Assembly: GCF_022179345.1 (NCBI RefSeq)
Contig: NZ_BPQR01000042.1
Coordinates: 62,001 to 126,000 of the forward strand
Length of the DNA: 64,000 nt
From: Methylobacterium jeotgali
GTDB lineage: Bacteria; Pseudomonadota; Alphaproteobacteria; Rhizobiales; Beijerinckiaceae
Reading direction: 5' to 3'
Made by a program: the position numbers and the translations under genes. A model generated the notes under the pieces. It was not told the DNA's origin, searched no databases, and saw only the letters and a list, made by a program, of their open reading frames with translations. This document shows, piece after piece, positions 31,812 through 40,318 of the stretch (positions are counted from its first letter, which is position 1; the number at the start of each line of letters is the position of its first letter).

Positions 31812-32387
31812 ATGGCCGCGCCGGTCGCCCGATCCGCCACACTCGCCGTCACCCTCGCCGCCGCGCTCTTCGCCGGCACGCCCGCCCAGGCCGGCTGCCA
31901 CGGCGCCGAGTGCTATCGCTACGTCGCGACGCCGCCGGTCTTCGACACCGTCTCCGAGCAGGTGCTGGTGCGCCCACCCCGCACCGTCTACCGCAGCACG
32001 CCGCCGGTCTTCGACACCGTGTCCGAGCGCGTGCTGGTGGCGCCGGGCGGCCGGGTCTGGCAGACCCGCCGCGGCCCCTACGGCGAGCTCGAGGGCTGCT
32101 GGATCGACACGCCGCCCCAGTACGCCGTGCGCCAGCGCCGGGTGATGGTGCAGCCGCCCCAGTCGATCCCGGAGACGATCCCGCCGGAATACGCCACCGT
32201 GAGCCGGCGCGTCCTCGTGCAGCCCGCCCGCGCAGGCTGGGTGCCCGCCGGCCCCCGCGGCCCCGGCTACGGGCCCGGATACGGCGTCGGCTCGATCCCG
32301 GACGCGCTCGGCATCACCGGCGCCAGCTCCGCCGATATCGGCGTCGGCCTCGGCTTCTCCCGCGGCAGCGTCTACGACGGCTACTGA
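31812..32387 (+). CDS. Exported repeat protein of unknown function
   Basis: 191 residues with a signal peptide (about 1-27, cleavage AQA-GC). The mature part is built of four degenerate copies of a P-P-x-[FY]-x-T-V-S-x-[QR]-V-L-V unit: PPVFDTVSEQVLVRPP, PPVFDTVSERVLVAPG, PPQYAVRQRRVMVQPP and PPEYATVSRRVLVQPA. A Gly/Pro/Tyr-rich tail follows. It looks like a surface or periplasmic structural protein; no enzyme motif is visible. ATG 31812 is chosen for AAGGAC 6 nt upstream; the 150-bp AT-richer region before it (31660-31811) probably holds the promoter. Confidence 0.72.
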   Translation: MAAPVARSATLAVTLAAALFAGTPAQAGCHGAECYRYVATPPVFDTVSEQVLVRPPRTVYRSTPPVFDTVSERVLVAPGGRVWQTRRGPYGELEGCWIDTPPQYAVRQRRVMVQPPQSIPETIPPEYATVSRRVLVQPARAGWVPAGPRGPGYGPGYGVGSIPDALGITGASSADIGVGLGFSRGSVYDGY

Positions 32388-32497
32388 GACCCCCGTCCGA
32401 GTGACGTTCGCAGCCCGTCGCGCCCTCACCGGCGCGGCGGGCCGCCTTGATTCGGCGCCCGCGCGCCACAGGTCGGTCCCGACGGGAGAGGCGTGGC

Positions 32498-33484
32498 ATG
32501 ACGACGTTCAAGGCGTGGGTGGTCGAGAAGGGCGAGGGCGGGCAGAGTCTCGCCTTCCGGGACTTCGACGAGGCTGACCTCATGCCCGGGAACGTCACCG
32601 TCCGGGTCAGCCATTCGACGCTGAACTACAAGGACGGTCTTGCCATGACCGGCAAGTCGCCGGTGGTGCGCCGCTTCCCGATGATCCCCGGCATCGACTT
32701 CGCCGGCACCGTCGAGACCTCCGAGGACCCGGCCTACAAGCCGGGCGATCCGGTCGTGCTCACCGGCTGGGGCGTCGGCGAGACCCATCTCGGCGCCTAC
32801 GCGGAGAAAGCCCGCGTCCGGGGCGACTGGCTGGTGCCTCTGCCCGAGGGCCTCAGCCCCGCCGAGGCCATGGCGATCGGCACCGCCGGCTACACCGCCA
32901 TGCTCTGCCTGATGGCGCTCGACGCCCACGGCGTCACCCCGAAGGACGGGCCGGCGATCGTCACGGGCGCCTCCGGCGGCGTCGGCTCCGTCGCGGTGGC
33001 GCTGCTGGCGCGGGCGGGCTGGCACGTCCTCGCCTCGACGGGGCGCGAGGACGAGGCCGAGTACCTGCGCGGCCTCGGCGCGGCCGAGATCGTCGACCGC
33101 AACGAGTTGTCGGCACCGGGCAAGCCGCTCGCCAAGGAGCGCTGGGCGGCGGGCATCGACGCGGTCGGCTCCTCGACGCTCGCCAACGTCCTGGCACAGA
33201 CGAAGTCCGACGGCGCGGTCGCCGCCTGCGGCCTCGCGCAGGGCATGGACCTGCCGACCACCGTGGCGCCCTTCATCCTGCGGGGCGTGTCGCTGCTCGG
33301 GATCAACAGCGTGACGACCCCGCAGCCGAAGCGCCGCGCCGCCTGGGCACGGCTCGCCCGCGAGCTCGACCGGGAGAAGCTCGCCGCGATGACCCGGACG
33401 GTCAGCCTGCCCGAGATCGGCGGCCTCGCCGAGGAGATCCTGGCGGGGCGCGTTCGCGGCCGCACGGTGGTCGAGATCGCCTGA
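32498..33484 (+). CDS. Acrylyl-CoA reductase (NADPH)-type medium-chain reductase, AcuI/YhdH
   Basis: 328-residue zinc-independent MDR-family oxidoreductase. MTTFKAWVVEKGEGG, STLNYKDGLAMTGKSPVVR, PGIDFAGTVETSEDP and the NADPH-binding VTGASGGVGSVAVALLA match the AcuI/YhdH group, which reduces acrylyl-CoA to propionyl-CoA and detoxifies acrylate-type electrophiles. ATG 32498 follows GGGAGAGGCG. It stands alone, with the GreA-like gene 36 bp downstream on the same strand. A link to the acyl-CoA operon at 36.9 kb is possible but not shown. Confidence 0.88.
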   Translation: MTTFKAWVVEKGEGGQSLAFRDFDEADLMPGNVTVRVSHSTLNYKDGLAMTGKSPVVRRFPMIPGIDFAGTVETSEDPAYKPGDPVVLTGWGVGETHLGAYAEKARVRGDWLVPLPEGLSPAEAMAIGTAGYTAMLCLMALDAHGVTPKDGPAIVTGASGGVGSVAVALLARAGWHVLASTGREDEAEYLRGLGAAEIVDRNELSAPGKPLAKERWAAGIDAVGSSTLANVLAQTKSDGAVAACGLAQGMDLPTTVAPFILRGVSLLGINSVTTPQPKRRAAWARLARELDREKLAAMTRTVSLPEIGGLAEEILAGRVRGRTVVEIA

Positions 33485-33520
33485 GCGGAACCGCGCCGCT
33501 CGCGTGCGCATTCCAGCACC

Positions 33521-33997
33521 ATGAGCATCGCATTCGTTCGTGAGAAGGAGGGCGGGGAAGCCTTCGAGGACCTCCCCGACCGCCCGATCTCTCCCCACAC
33601 CAACTACGTGACGCCGGAGGGGCTCGCGCAGATCGAGGCCGAGGTGAAGCGCCTTCAGGGAGAGGCCTCCGCCCTCGATCCCGACGCCAAGGCGGACAAC
33701 GCCCGCGTCGCCCGAGACCTGCGCTACTGGACCGCCCGGCTCGGCACCGCCGAGCTCGTCGAATCCGTCGAGGGCGACGCGGTGCATTTCGGCTCGACGG
33801 TGACCATCGCCCGCGAGGACGACAGCCGGCAGACCTTCCGCATCGTCGGCGAGGACGAGGCGGACCCGGCCAAGGGCTCGATCTCCTACGTCGCGCCGCT
33901 CGCCCGCGCGCTGACCGGCAAGGGTGTCGGCGACAGCGTCGAGGTCAACGGCCACGAGGTCGAGATCATGGAGATCGCTCAGCCCGCCCCTCAATGA
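33521..33997 (+). CDS. Divergent GreA/GreB-family protein
   Basis: 158 residues with the two-domain Gre layout: an N-terminal coiled coil (YVTPEGLAQIEAEVKRLQGE to about residue 80) and a C-terminal FKBP-like domain (ISYVAPLARALTGKGVGDSVEV). The tip that in GreA reads DLSENAEY is here DAKADNARV, so the metal-binding Asp/Glu pair is not conserved in the same spacing. It may bind the polymerase secondary channel without cleavage activity, like DksA or Rnk-type factors; that is inference. Its end overlaps the convergent LysR gene by 32 bp. Confidence 0.8.
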   Translation: MSIAFVREKEGGEAFEDLPDRPISPHTNYVTPEGLAQIEAEVKRLQGEASALDPDAKADNARVARDLRYWTARLGTAELVESVEGDAVHFGSTVTIAREDDSRQTFRIVGEDEADPAKGSISYVAPLARALTGKGVGDSVEVNGHEVEIMEIAQPAPQ

Positions 33998-34850
33998 GCG
34001 GCCGCAGCGCCGCGAGCCGCTCCGCGCAGAAGTCGAGGAAGGCACGCACCCGCGGCGCATTGCGGAGATCGGGATGGGTGAGGAGCCAGAGATTGGTCTC
34101 CAGCTCCGGCTCGGGCTGTCCGAGGCGCATGAGCGTCGGATCCCGGTCGCCCTCGATGCAGGGCAAGGCGGCGATGCCGATGCCGGCAGCGACCGCCTCG
34201 GCGAGGCCGTGCACCGAATTGAGGCGCATCGCGACCCGCCCCCGTCCGATCCGGCTGTCCGTAAAGCGGGCGAACACGCCGCCCCCAACGCTCTCGTCAG
34301 GCGTCACCCAGTCCCGATCCGCCGTGTCGGTCCCGTCCTCGACGCGGCCATAGAGCGCCCAGGCGATGCATGCGACCCGGCGGGCGACGAGGTTCGGCGG
34401 CGCCGTCAGGGAGGCGCGCACGGCGACGTCGGCGTCGCGCCGCGACAGGTTCAAGGCCTCCTGCGCCGCCACAACATCCAGCGTGACACCGGAATGGCGC
34501 GCGCGGAAGGCCGCGAAGACCGGCATCAGCGCGCCGGAGACGAAGCTCGCCGCCGCGGTGACGCGCAGGTTGCCGGCGGGCGCCGCCGCCTGGCCCGCGA
34601 CCGCCCTCAGCACGCCCGCGACCTCGTCCTCCATGCGCTCGGCCGCCGCCGCCATGGCGAGGCCGGCCGGCGTCGCGACGTAGCCGGTGCGCAGCCGTTC
34701 GAAGAGGCGCGTCTCAACCGCCGCCTCGATCGCCGACAGCCTGCGGAAGGCCGTCGAGTGGTTGATGCCGAGATGCGCGGCGGCGCGCGTCAGGCCGCCG
34801 AGTTCCGCGATGGCCCGGACCAGCCGGAAATCGTCCCAGGCGACCGACAT
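33966..34850 (-). CDS. LysR-family regulator divergent from wrbA
   Basis: 294 residues: HTH (LTRAAAHLGINHSTAFRRLSAIE, about 16-38) and an effector-binding domain (about 90-285). ATG 34850 is chosen because GGAG is 8 nt upstream and it gives the standard MSVAWDDFRLVRAIAELGG start; ATG 34868 and 34967 are alternatives. Divergent from wrbA with a 128-bp shared region carrying TTGC/GCAA inverted repeats, so it probably regulates wrbA and itself. It overlaps the convergent GreA-like gene by 32 bp. Confidence 0.88.
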   Translation of the reverse strand: MSVAWDDFRLVRAIAELGGLTRAAAHLGINHSTAFRRLSAIEAAVETRLFERLRTGYVATPAGLAMAAAAERMEDEVAGVLRAVAGQAAAPAGNLRVTAAASFVSGALMPVFAAFRARHSGVTLDVVAAQEALNLSRRDADVAVRASLTAPPNLVARRVACIAWALYGRVEDGTDTADRDWVTPDESVGGGVFARFTDSRIGRGRVAMRLNSVHGLAEAVAAGIGIAALPCIEGDRDPTLMRLGQPEPELETNLWLLTHPDLRNAPRVRAFLDFCAERLAALRPLIEGRAERSP

Positions 34851-34860
34851 GCCGCGGGCT

Positions 34861-34910
34861 CCTTGCATAGACGCAAGGATGTTCTTGCAGACCGAGGCAT
34901 TTTCGCAAGG
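34861..34910. promoter_or_regulatory. Putative LysR operator between the regulator and wrbA
   Basis: CCTTGC-atagac-GCAAGG (34861-34878) is a perfect 6-bp inverted repeat of the LysR T-N11-A type. A second pair, CTTGC (34884) and GCAAG (34905-34909), repeats the same half-sites 16 nt apart. Two spaced sites upstream of a divergent pair fit the usual LysR arrangement. Confidence 0.5.
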
Positions 34911-34978
34911 CGTCAGGTGCGCGATATCCCACCCGTGTCGTCCGGCGTCCGCAAGGACGCCCTGCAAGGAGAGGTGCG

Positions 34979-35578
34979 ATGGCGAAGGTTCTGGTGCTCT
35001 ACTACTCGTCCTGGGGTCACGTGGAGCAGCTCGCGAAGGCCGTGGCCGAGGGCGTGCGCGACGCCGGCGCCGAGGTCGTCGTCAAGCGCGTGCCGGAGCT
35101 GGTGCCCGAGGAGGTCGCCCGCCAGTCCCACTACAAGCTCGACCAGGACGCACCGATCGCCAAGCCGGAGGAGCTCGGCGACTACGATGCGATCATCTTC
35201 GGCACGCCGACCCGCTACGGCAACATGGCCGCGCAGATGAAGCAGTTCATCGACCAGACCGGCGGCCTCTGGGCGAAGGGTGCGCTCGTCGGCAAGGTCG
35301 GCTCGGTCTTCACCTCGACGGCGACCCAGCATGGCGGCCAGGAGACGACGCTGACGAGCTTCCACACCGTGCTCCTGCACCACGGCATGGTCATCGTCGG
35401 GCTGCCCTACGCCTTCCAGGGCCTGACGGAGATGGGCGTGGTCTCGGGTGGCACGCCCTACGGCGCCTCGACGCTGGCGGGCAGCGACGGCAGCCGCCAG
35501 CCGACGCAGGTCGAGCTCGACGGCGCGCGCTTCCAGGGCCGCCACGTCGCCGGCATCGCGGCCAAGCTCGCCGGCTGA
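34979..35578 (+). CDS. wrbA: NAD(P)H:quinone oxidoreductase WrbA
   Basis: 199-residue flavodoxin-like FMN protein that reduces quinones by two electrons, guarding against redox cycling. Phosphate-binding [18 protein letters not shown] at the N-terminus, [19 protein letters not shown] and [15 protein letters not shown] are WrbA signatures. ATG 34979 follows AAGGAGAGG. Divergent from a LysR regulator with operator-like repeats between them. Confidence 0.96.
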   Translation: MAKVLVLYYSSWGHVEQLAKAVAEGVRDAGAEVVVKRVPELVPEEVARQSHYKLDQDAPIAKPEELGDYDAIIFGTPTRYGNMAAQMKQFIDQTGGLWAKGALVGKVGSVFTSTATQHGGQETTLTSFHTVLLHHGMVIVGLPYAFQGLTEMGVVSGGTPYGASTLAGSDGSRQPTQVELDGARFQGRHVAGIAAKLAG

Positions 35579-35641
35579 GTCGCGGGCCCGGTGTCGGCTC
35601 CCGCCGGCGCCGGGGCATCCGTCCGGAAAGCGGGCAAGAAA

Positions 35642-35667
35642 AAAGGCTCGGATCGCTCCGAGCCTTT
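35642..35667 (-). terminator. Strong intrinsic terminator, mainly for the minus strand
   Basis: AAAGGCTCGGA pairs perfectly with TCCGAGCCTTT (11 bp, TCGC loop). On the minus strand the stem is followed by seven or more T residues, a textbook intrinsic terminator for tsaC, whose stop lies 114 bp upstream. On the plus strand it may also stop wrbA transcripts, though the T-run there is only three. Confidence 0.88.
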
Positions 35668-35780
35668 GAAGGGAAAAGGCCATTGGGGGCTGAGTTGGCC
35701 TTCGTGACCTGTAAACGGGCCATCCCCGGCATCCGTTCCCGCCGCCCGCCAAATTTTTTCGGGGTTCACCGCACGTCCCT

Positions 35781-36794
35781 TCAACGCGGCGCCGCCGCCC
35801 GCGCCAGACGGTCGTTGATCGCCTCGCCGAGCCCCTCCTGCGGGATCGGGACGGCCGCGATCACCGCCGTGCCCATGGCGTCGAGAAAGCGGAGCGCCGC
35901 GAACAGGCCGGCGGCCGCCTCGGCGAGATCGCCCGTCGCGCTGAGGTCGAGCCAGCCCACGGCATCCGTCAGGCCCGGCGGGCGGGCGCCGCCGAACAGG
36001 AGCGCCGCCTCGCCCGGCGCGATGCGCGCGGCGCCGAGCCGCAGGCGGGCGCGGGGCGCATAATGCGAGGCGAGAAGGCCGGGCCCGACCGGCTTCTCCG
36101 CGGCATCCTCCGCCGGGCCCTCGACCCGGCGGCCGAGAACGTCCTCGAGCGCCCGCCGGGTGATTCCCCCCGGCCGCAGCAGGCGCGGCACCCCGTCGAG
36201 GCAGGCGACGACCGTCGATTCGACGCCGATCGGACAGGCGCCCCCGTCGAGGATCGCGGCGAGCCGCCCGTCGAGATCTGCGCGGACATGCTCGGCCCGC
36301 GTCGGGCTGACCCGGCCCGAGCGGTTGGCGGAGGGCGCCGCCACCGGCCGCCCGACCGCCGCGATCAGGTCGCGGGCGATCCCGCTCTCCGGAACCCGCA
36401 GCGCCACGCTCCGCAGGCCGGCGCGGGCGAGATCGCAGACGCGTCCCTCCGGAGCGGCTGGTACGACGAGCGTCAGGGGCCCGGGCCAGAACGCCCGCGC
36501 GAGGCGTTCGGCGATGCCGTCGAAACGACCCTCGCGGCGGGCGGTCTCCGCGTCCGGCAGATGGGCGATGAGCGGGTTGAAGCGCGGCCGCTCCTTGGCG
36601 GCGAAGATCGCCGCGACCGCCGCGGGGTTCGCGGCATCCGCCCCCAGCCCGTAGACGGTCTCGGTGGGGAAGGCGACGAGGCGGCCGGACCGAATCAGCT
36701 CCGCCGCCCGGGCGATGCCCGCCGCGTCCGCCTTAAGCCTGCCCGTCGCCTCCGCGGGAGGGACGCCAGCGACCGTTGACGCAGGATCGTTCAT
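35781..36794 (-). CDS. L-threonylcarbamoyladenylate synthase (Sua5/TsaC)
   Basis: 337-residue Sua5-type enzyme that makes threonylcarbamoyl-AMP for the t6A37 tRNA modification. The N-terminal YrdC domain (about 20-215) has LVAFPTETVYGLGADA, IFAAKERPRFNPLIAHL and APSANRSGRVSPT; the C-terminal Sua5 domain (GLLASHYAPRARLRL onward) distinguishes it from short TsaC. ATG 36794 is used; a longer frame to 36851 exists, and neither has a strong ribosome-binding site. Divergent from the acyl-CoA dehydrogenase gene. Confidence 0.92.
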   Translation of the reverse strand: MNDPASTVAGVPPAEATGRLKADAAGIARAAELIRSGRLVAFPTETVYGLGADAANPAAVAAIFAAKERPRFNPLIAHLPDAETARREGRFDGIAERLARAFWPGPLTLVVPAAPEGRVCDLARAGLRSVALRVPESGIARDLIAAVGRPVAAPSANRSGRVSPTRAEHVRADLDGRLAAILDGGACPIGVESTVVACLDGVPRLLRPGGITRRALEDVLGRRVEGPAEDAAEKPVGPGLLASHYAPRARLRLGAARIAPGEAALLFGGARPPGLTDAVGWLDLSATGDLAEAAAGLFAALRFLDAMGTAVIAAVPIPQEGLGEAINDRLARAAAPR

Positions 36795-36931
36795 ATCTAA
36801 ACTATCTCGGCCGGTGACGGGCTCGCCCGATCCGGCTAAGCGGCTGTCCAAGCAAGCGGCCTAGCGTCGGCCGGGGCTCCCGGTCAAACGGCGCAGGACG
36901 ACGCCGACGGAACGGCGCGGAGGGAACGGAC

Positions 36932-38692
36932 ATGAGCTATCGCGCGCCCGTCGCAGAGATCGCCTACACCCTGCGCCACGTCGCCGGGCTCGAGCAGGTT
37001 CTCGGCGGCACCGGCGATCTCGGCGCCGACGACGTCGAGGCGGTACTGGAGGAGGCGGGACGCCTCGCCAGCGAGGTCATCGCGCCCCTCGACCGGGCCG
37101 GCGACCGCCATGGCACGCCTTTTCGCGATGGAAGCGTGACCACGGCGCCCGGCTGGCAGGCGGCCTATCGCGGCTTCGTCGAGGGTGGCTGGAACGGCAT
37201 CGGCGCCACGCCCGATTTCGGGGGCCAGGGCCTGCCGCACCTCGTCTCCGCCGCCTGCACGGAGATGTGGAACGGCGCCAGCATCGCCTTCGGCCTCTGC
37301 CCGCTGCTGACGGCCGGCGGCATCGAGGCGCTCACCGCCCACGGCTCGGCGGAGCTGAAGGAGCGCTACCTCGGCCGGCTGATCTCCGGCGAGTGGACGG
37401 CGACCATGAATCTCACGGAGCCGCAGGCCGGCTCCGACCTCTCGGCGCTGCGCACCCGCGCGGAGCCCGCCGGCGACGGCAGCTACCGGATCACCGGCGC
37501 CAAGATCTACATCACCTACGGCGAGCACGATCTCTCCGACAACATCGTCCATCTGGTCCTGGCGAGGCTGAAGGATGCGCCGGCCGGCACGCGGGGCATC
37601 TCGCTGTTCCTGGTCCCGAAGGTGCTGCCCGACGGGACCCGCAACGACCTGCGCTGCTCCGGGATCGAGCACAAGCTCGGCATCCACGGCTCGCCGACCT
37701 GCTCCATGGCCTTCGGAGATGCCGGGGGCGCCACGGGCTGGCTGATCGGCGAGGAGAACCGGGGGCTGGCCTGCATGTTCACGATGATGAACTCGGCCCG
37801 GCTCAACGTCGGGCTCCAAGGCGTCGGCGCGGCGGAGGCGGCCACGCAGCGGGCCGTCGCCTACGCCCGCGAGCGCCGGCAGGGGAAGGCGCCCGGTGCG
37901 ACTGAGGCGTCGAGCCCGATCGTCGCCCACCCCGACGTGCAGCGGATGCTGATCACCATGCGCGCCTATACGGCCGCGGCGCGGGGCATCTGCTACCTCA
38001 CCGCCGCCGCCCTCGACGCCGCGCACGGGCCGGAAGGGCAGCGCGCCCACGACCGCGCCTCGCTACTGACCCCCGTCGCCAAGGCCTTCGCCACGGACAT
38101 CGCCAACGAGGTCGCCTCGCTCGGCGTTCAGGTCCATGGCGGCATGGGCTTCGTGGAGGAGACGGGCGCCGCCCAGCACATGCGCGACGCCCGTATCCTG
38201 GCGATCTACGAGGGTACCAACGGCATCCAGGCGATGGACCTCGTCGGCCGCAAGCTTGCGCTCAACGGCGGCGAGACCGTGCGGGCGCAGATCGCCTCCA
38301 TGCGCGGGGCCGCCGAAGCGCTGCTGAAGGACGGCAATCCCGGCTTCGGCCATGCCGCCGCCCGGCTGCGCTCCGCTGTCGAGAGCCTCGACAGGGCGAC
38401 GAGCTTCCAGCTGCGCGCCGCCGCATCGAACCGTCCGGAGGCGGCGCTGGCCGGCGCCACGCCCTACCTGCGCCTGTTCGGCCTCGCCCAGGGCGGTGCC
38501 TGCCTGGCGCGGGCCGCGCTCGCCTCCAGCGCGGCGGGCAAGACCGGCGGCGTGAGCGGGGCCGATGCGGGCCGCATCGCGCTCCTGCGCTTCTACGCCG
38601 AAAACCTGCTCACCGCGGCCGGCGGTCTGGAGGAGAGCGTGATCGCCGGCGGCGGCTTCGTCGACGGTGCCATGGCGGCGCTCGACGCGTGA
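36932..38692 (+). CDS. Acyl-CoA dehydrogenase, long DmdC-like type
   Basis: 586-residue flavoprotein of the acyl-CoA dehydrogenase superfamily, about 200 residues longer than ordinary ACADs because of a C-terminal extension. Visible: MNLTEPQAGSDLSALRTR, ITGAKIYITYGEHDL, GVQVHGGMGFVEETGAAQHMRD and the catalytic-base segment ILAIYEGTNGIQAMDLVGRKL. Length and N-terminal MSYRAPVAEIAYTLRHVAG resemble the DmdC (3-methylmercaptopropionyl-CoA dehydrogenase) group, but that label is widely applied and the substrate is not certain. First gene of a four-gene unit; enoyl-CoA hydratase follows after 10 bp. Confidence 0.9.
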   Translation: MSYRAPVAEIAYTLRHVAGLEQVLGGTGDLGADDVEAVLEEAGRLASEVIAPLDRAGDRHGTPFRDGSVTTAPGWQAAYRGFVEGGWNGIGATPDFGGQGLPHLVSAACTEMWNGASIAFGLCPLLTAGGIEALTAHGSAELKERYLGRLISGEWTATMNLTEPQAGSDLSALRTRAEPAGDGSYRITGAKIYITYGEHDLSDNIVHLVLARLKDAPAGTRGISLFLVPKVLPDGTRNDLRCSGIEHKLGIHGSPTCSMAFGDAGGATGWLIGEENRGLACMFTMMNSARLNVGLQGVGAAEAATQRAVAYARERRQGKAPGATEASSPIVAHPDVQRMLITMRAYTAAARGICYLTAAALDAAHGPEGQRAHDRASLLTPVAKAFATDIANEVASLGVQVHGGMGFVEETGAAQHMRDARILAIYEGTNGIQAMDLVGRKLALNGGETVRAQIASMRGAAEALLKDGNPGFGHAAARLRSAVESLDRATSFQLRAAASNRPEAALAGATPYLRLFGLAQGGACLARAALASSAAGKTGGVSGADAGRIALLRFYAENLLTAAGGLEESVIAGGGFVDGAMAALDA

Positions 38693-38702
38693 GGAGGGGC
38701 CG

Positions 38703-39467
38703 ATGAGCGAGACCGTCAGCATCCGCGATCTCGGGAACGGGGTGCGCCTCGTCGCCCTCGACCGGCCGGAGAAGAAGAACGCGCTGACCGGCGCGATGTA
38801 CGACGCCATGCGGGCGGCCCTCACCGAGGCCGACGCGGACGAGGGCATCGGCGCGGTGGTGTTCGCGGGGCTCCCCAGTGTGTTCTCGGCGGGCAACGAC
38901 ATCGCCGATTTCGCCGGCAGCCTCGCCAAACCCTTCTCCGAGGCGCCGGCCCTCCACTTCATCCGGCAGCTCGCCCGCACCCGCACGCCGATGGTCGCGG
39001 CGGTGGACGGCATCGCGGTCGGCATCGGCACGACGCTGACGCTCCACTGCGACCTCGTCTACGCGAGCCCGGCGGCACGCTTCCGGATGCCCTTCGTGGA
39101 GCTGGCCCTCGTACCGGAGGCGGCCTCGAGCTACCTGCTGCCGCGCCGGGTCGGGCGCCTGAAGGCCAGCGAGATGCTGCTGCTCTCCGAGGTCTTCGAT
39201 GCCGATGCGGCACTCAGTCTCGGCCTCGTCAATGCCGTGATCCCCTCCGACCTCCTTCTCGACCACGCGGTGGCGCAGGCCGCGCGCCTCGCCGCCCTGC
39301 CGCGGGGCGCGGTGCAGGCCACCCGCGCGCTGATCCGGGGCGACCAGGCCGAGGTCGAGGCGGCGCTGGAGGCGGAAGCCGCGGCCTTCGAGGAGCGGCT
39401 GCGCTCGCCCGAGGCGCAGGAGCGCTTCCGGGCCTTCCTCGGCCGTGCCAAGCCGGGTGCGGCGTGA
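38703..39467 (+). CDS. Enoyl-CoA hydratase/isomerase family protein
   Basis: 254-residue crotonase-fold protein. The oxyanion-hole segments FSAGNDIADFAG and AAVDGIAVGIGTTLTLHCDLVYA and the helix FVELALVPEAASSYLLPRRVG are present. The residue pattern VELALVPEAASS (Glu, no second Glu) is closer to the isomerase-type members, so hydration versus isomerisation is open. ATG 38703 follows GAGGAGGGG. Its stop overlaps the GTG of the first SDR gene. Confidence 0.9.
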   Translation: MSETVSIRDLGNGVRLVALDRPEKKNALTGAMYDAMRAALTEADADEGIGAVVFAGLPSVFSAGNDIADFAGSLAKPFSEAPALHFIRQLARTRTPMVAAVDGIAVGIGTTLTLHCDLVYASPAARFRMPFVELALVPEAASSYLLPRRVGRLKASEMLLLSEVFDADAALSLGLVNAVIPSDLLLDHAVAQAARLAALPRGAVQATRALIRGDQAEVEAALEAEAAAFEERLRSPEAQERFRAFLGRAKPGAA

Positions 39468-40318
39468 GCGGCCCGCTCGCGGGCAAGGTCTGCCTCGTCG
39501 CCGGCGCCTCGCGGGGCGTCGGCCGGGGCATCGCCCGCGGCCTCGGCGAAGCGGGGGCGACGGTGATCGTCACCGCCCGCTCCAGCGAGACCGGCGCCCG
39601 CACCGAGATGCGCTCGGAGGCCGTCGAGGACACCGCCCGCGAGGTCGACGCCGCCGGAGGCGACGGTCACCACTACCTCTGCGACCATACCAGCGAGCGG
39701 GCGGTGGACGGGCTCGTCCACTGGGCGCTGCGCCGCTTCGGGCGCATCGACGTGGCGGTGTCGAGCGTCTGGGGCGGCAACGAGGGCTACGACGGCGAGC
39801 GCTATCCGGACGGCTCCTCCTGGGGCACGCCGTTCTGGCGCCGCTCGGCCGAGCCCTATGGCGGCTTCCTGGAGGTCGGCCCCTATGCGGGACTGCTGCT
39901 CGCCCGCGCCGTGGCCCCGGCCATGGTCGCGGCGAAGTCCGGCCTCATCGCGCTCGTCTCCTTCGACACGGGCGAGGGCTACCTCGGCGACATCTACTAC
40001 GACCTCGCCAAGACGGCGACGAACCGGCTGGCGCTGGCCTTCTCCGCGGAGCTTAAGCCCTACGGCGTCACGGCGCTCGCCCTCTCTCCGGGCTTCGTGC
40101 GCACGGAGCGTGTGATCGAGGCCGGCCACGGCGACATGGCGACGGAGAGCCCGCTCTACGCCGGCCGGGCGCTGGCGGCGCTCGCCGCCGATCCCGAGAT
40201 CGCAGCGCGATCCGGACAGGTCCTGCACGCGGGCGACCTCGCCCGGCACTACGGTTTCACCGACGCGGACGGCAGCCGGCCCCCGCGCTTCCGCGTCAGC
40301 ACAGGAGACGAGCGATGA
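39464..40318 (+). CDS. Short-chain dehydrogenase/reductase (DHRS1-like)
   Basis: 284 residues. Nucleotide-binding VAGASRGVGRGIARGLG, catalytic Ser in LIALVSFDTGEG, and Tyr/Lys in IYYDLAKTATNRLA mark a classical SDR. A long loop rich in Gly/Tyr/Trp (WGGNEGYDGERYPDGSSWG, about 105-123) is unusual. GTG 39464 overlaps the preceding stop (GTGA), and its stop overlaps the next SDR gene, so it is translationally coupled on both sides. Substrate unknown; probably a hydroxyacyl-CoA or related carbonyl compound from context. Confidence 0.86.
   Translation: MSGPLAGKVCLVAGASRGVGRGIARGLGEAGATVIVTARSSETGARTEMRSEAVEDTAREVDAAGGDGHHYLCDHTSERAVDGLVHWALRRFGRIDVAVSSVWGGNEGYDGERYPDGSSWGTPFWRRSAEPYGGFLEVGPYAGLLLARAVAPAMVAAKSGLIALVSFDTGEGYLGDIYYDLAKTATNRLALAFSAELKPYGVTALALSPGFVRTERVIEAGHGDMATESPLYAGRALAALAADPEIAARSGQVLHAGDLARHYGFTDADGSRPPRFRVSTGDER

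Noticed and set aside
32498..39467. A DMSP/acrylate degradation cluster (AcuI plus DmdC-like plus hydratase)
   Set aside because: The genes are in separate transcription units 3.4 kb apart, no DMSP lyase or demethylase is seen, and the DmdC label is widely over-applied.
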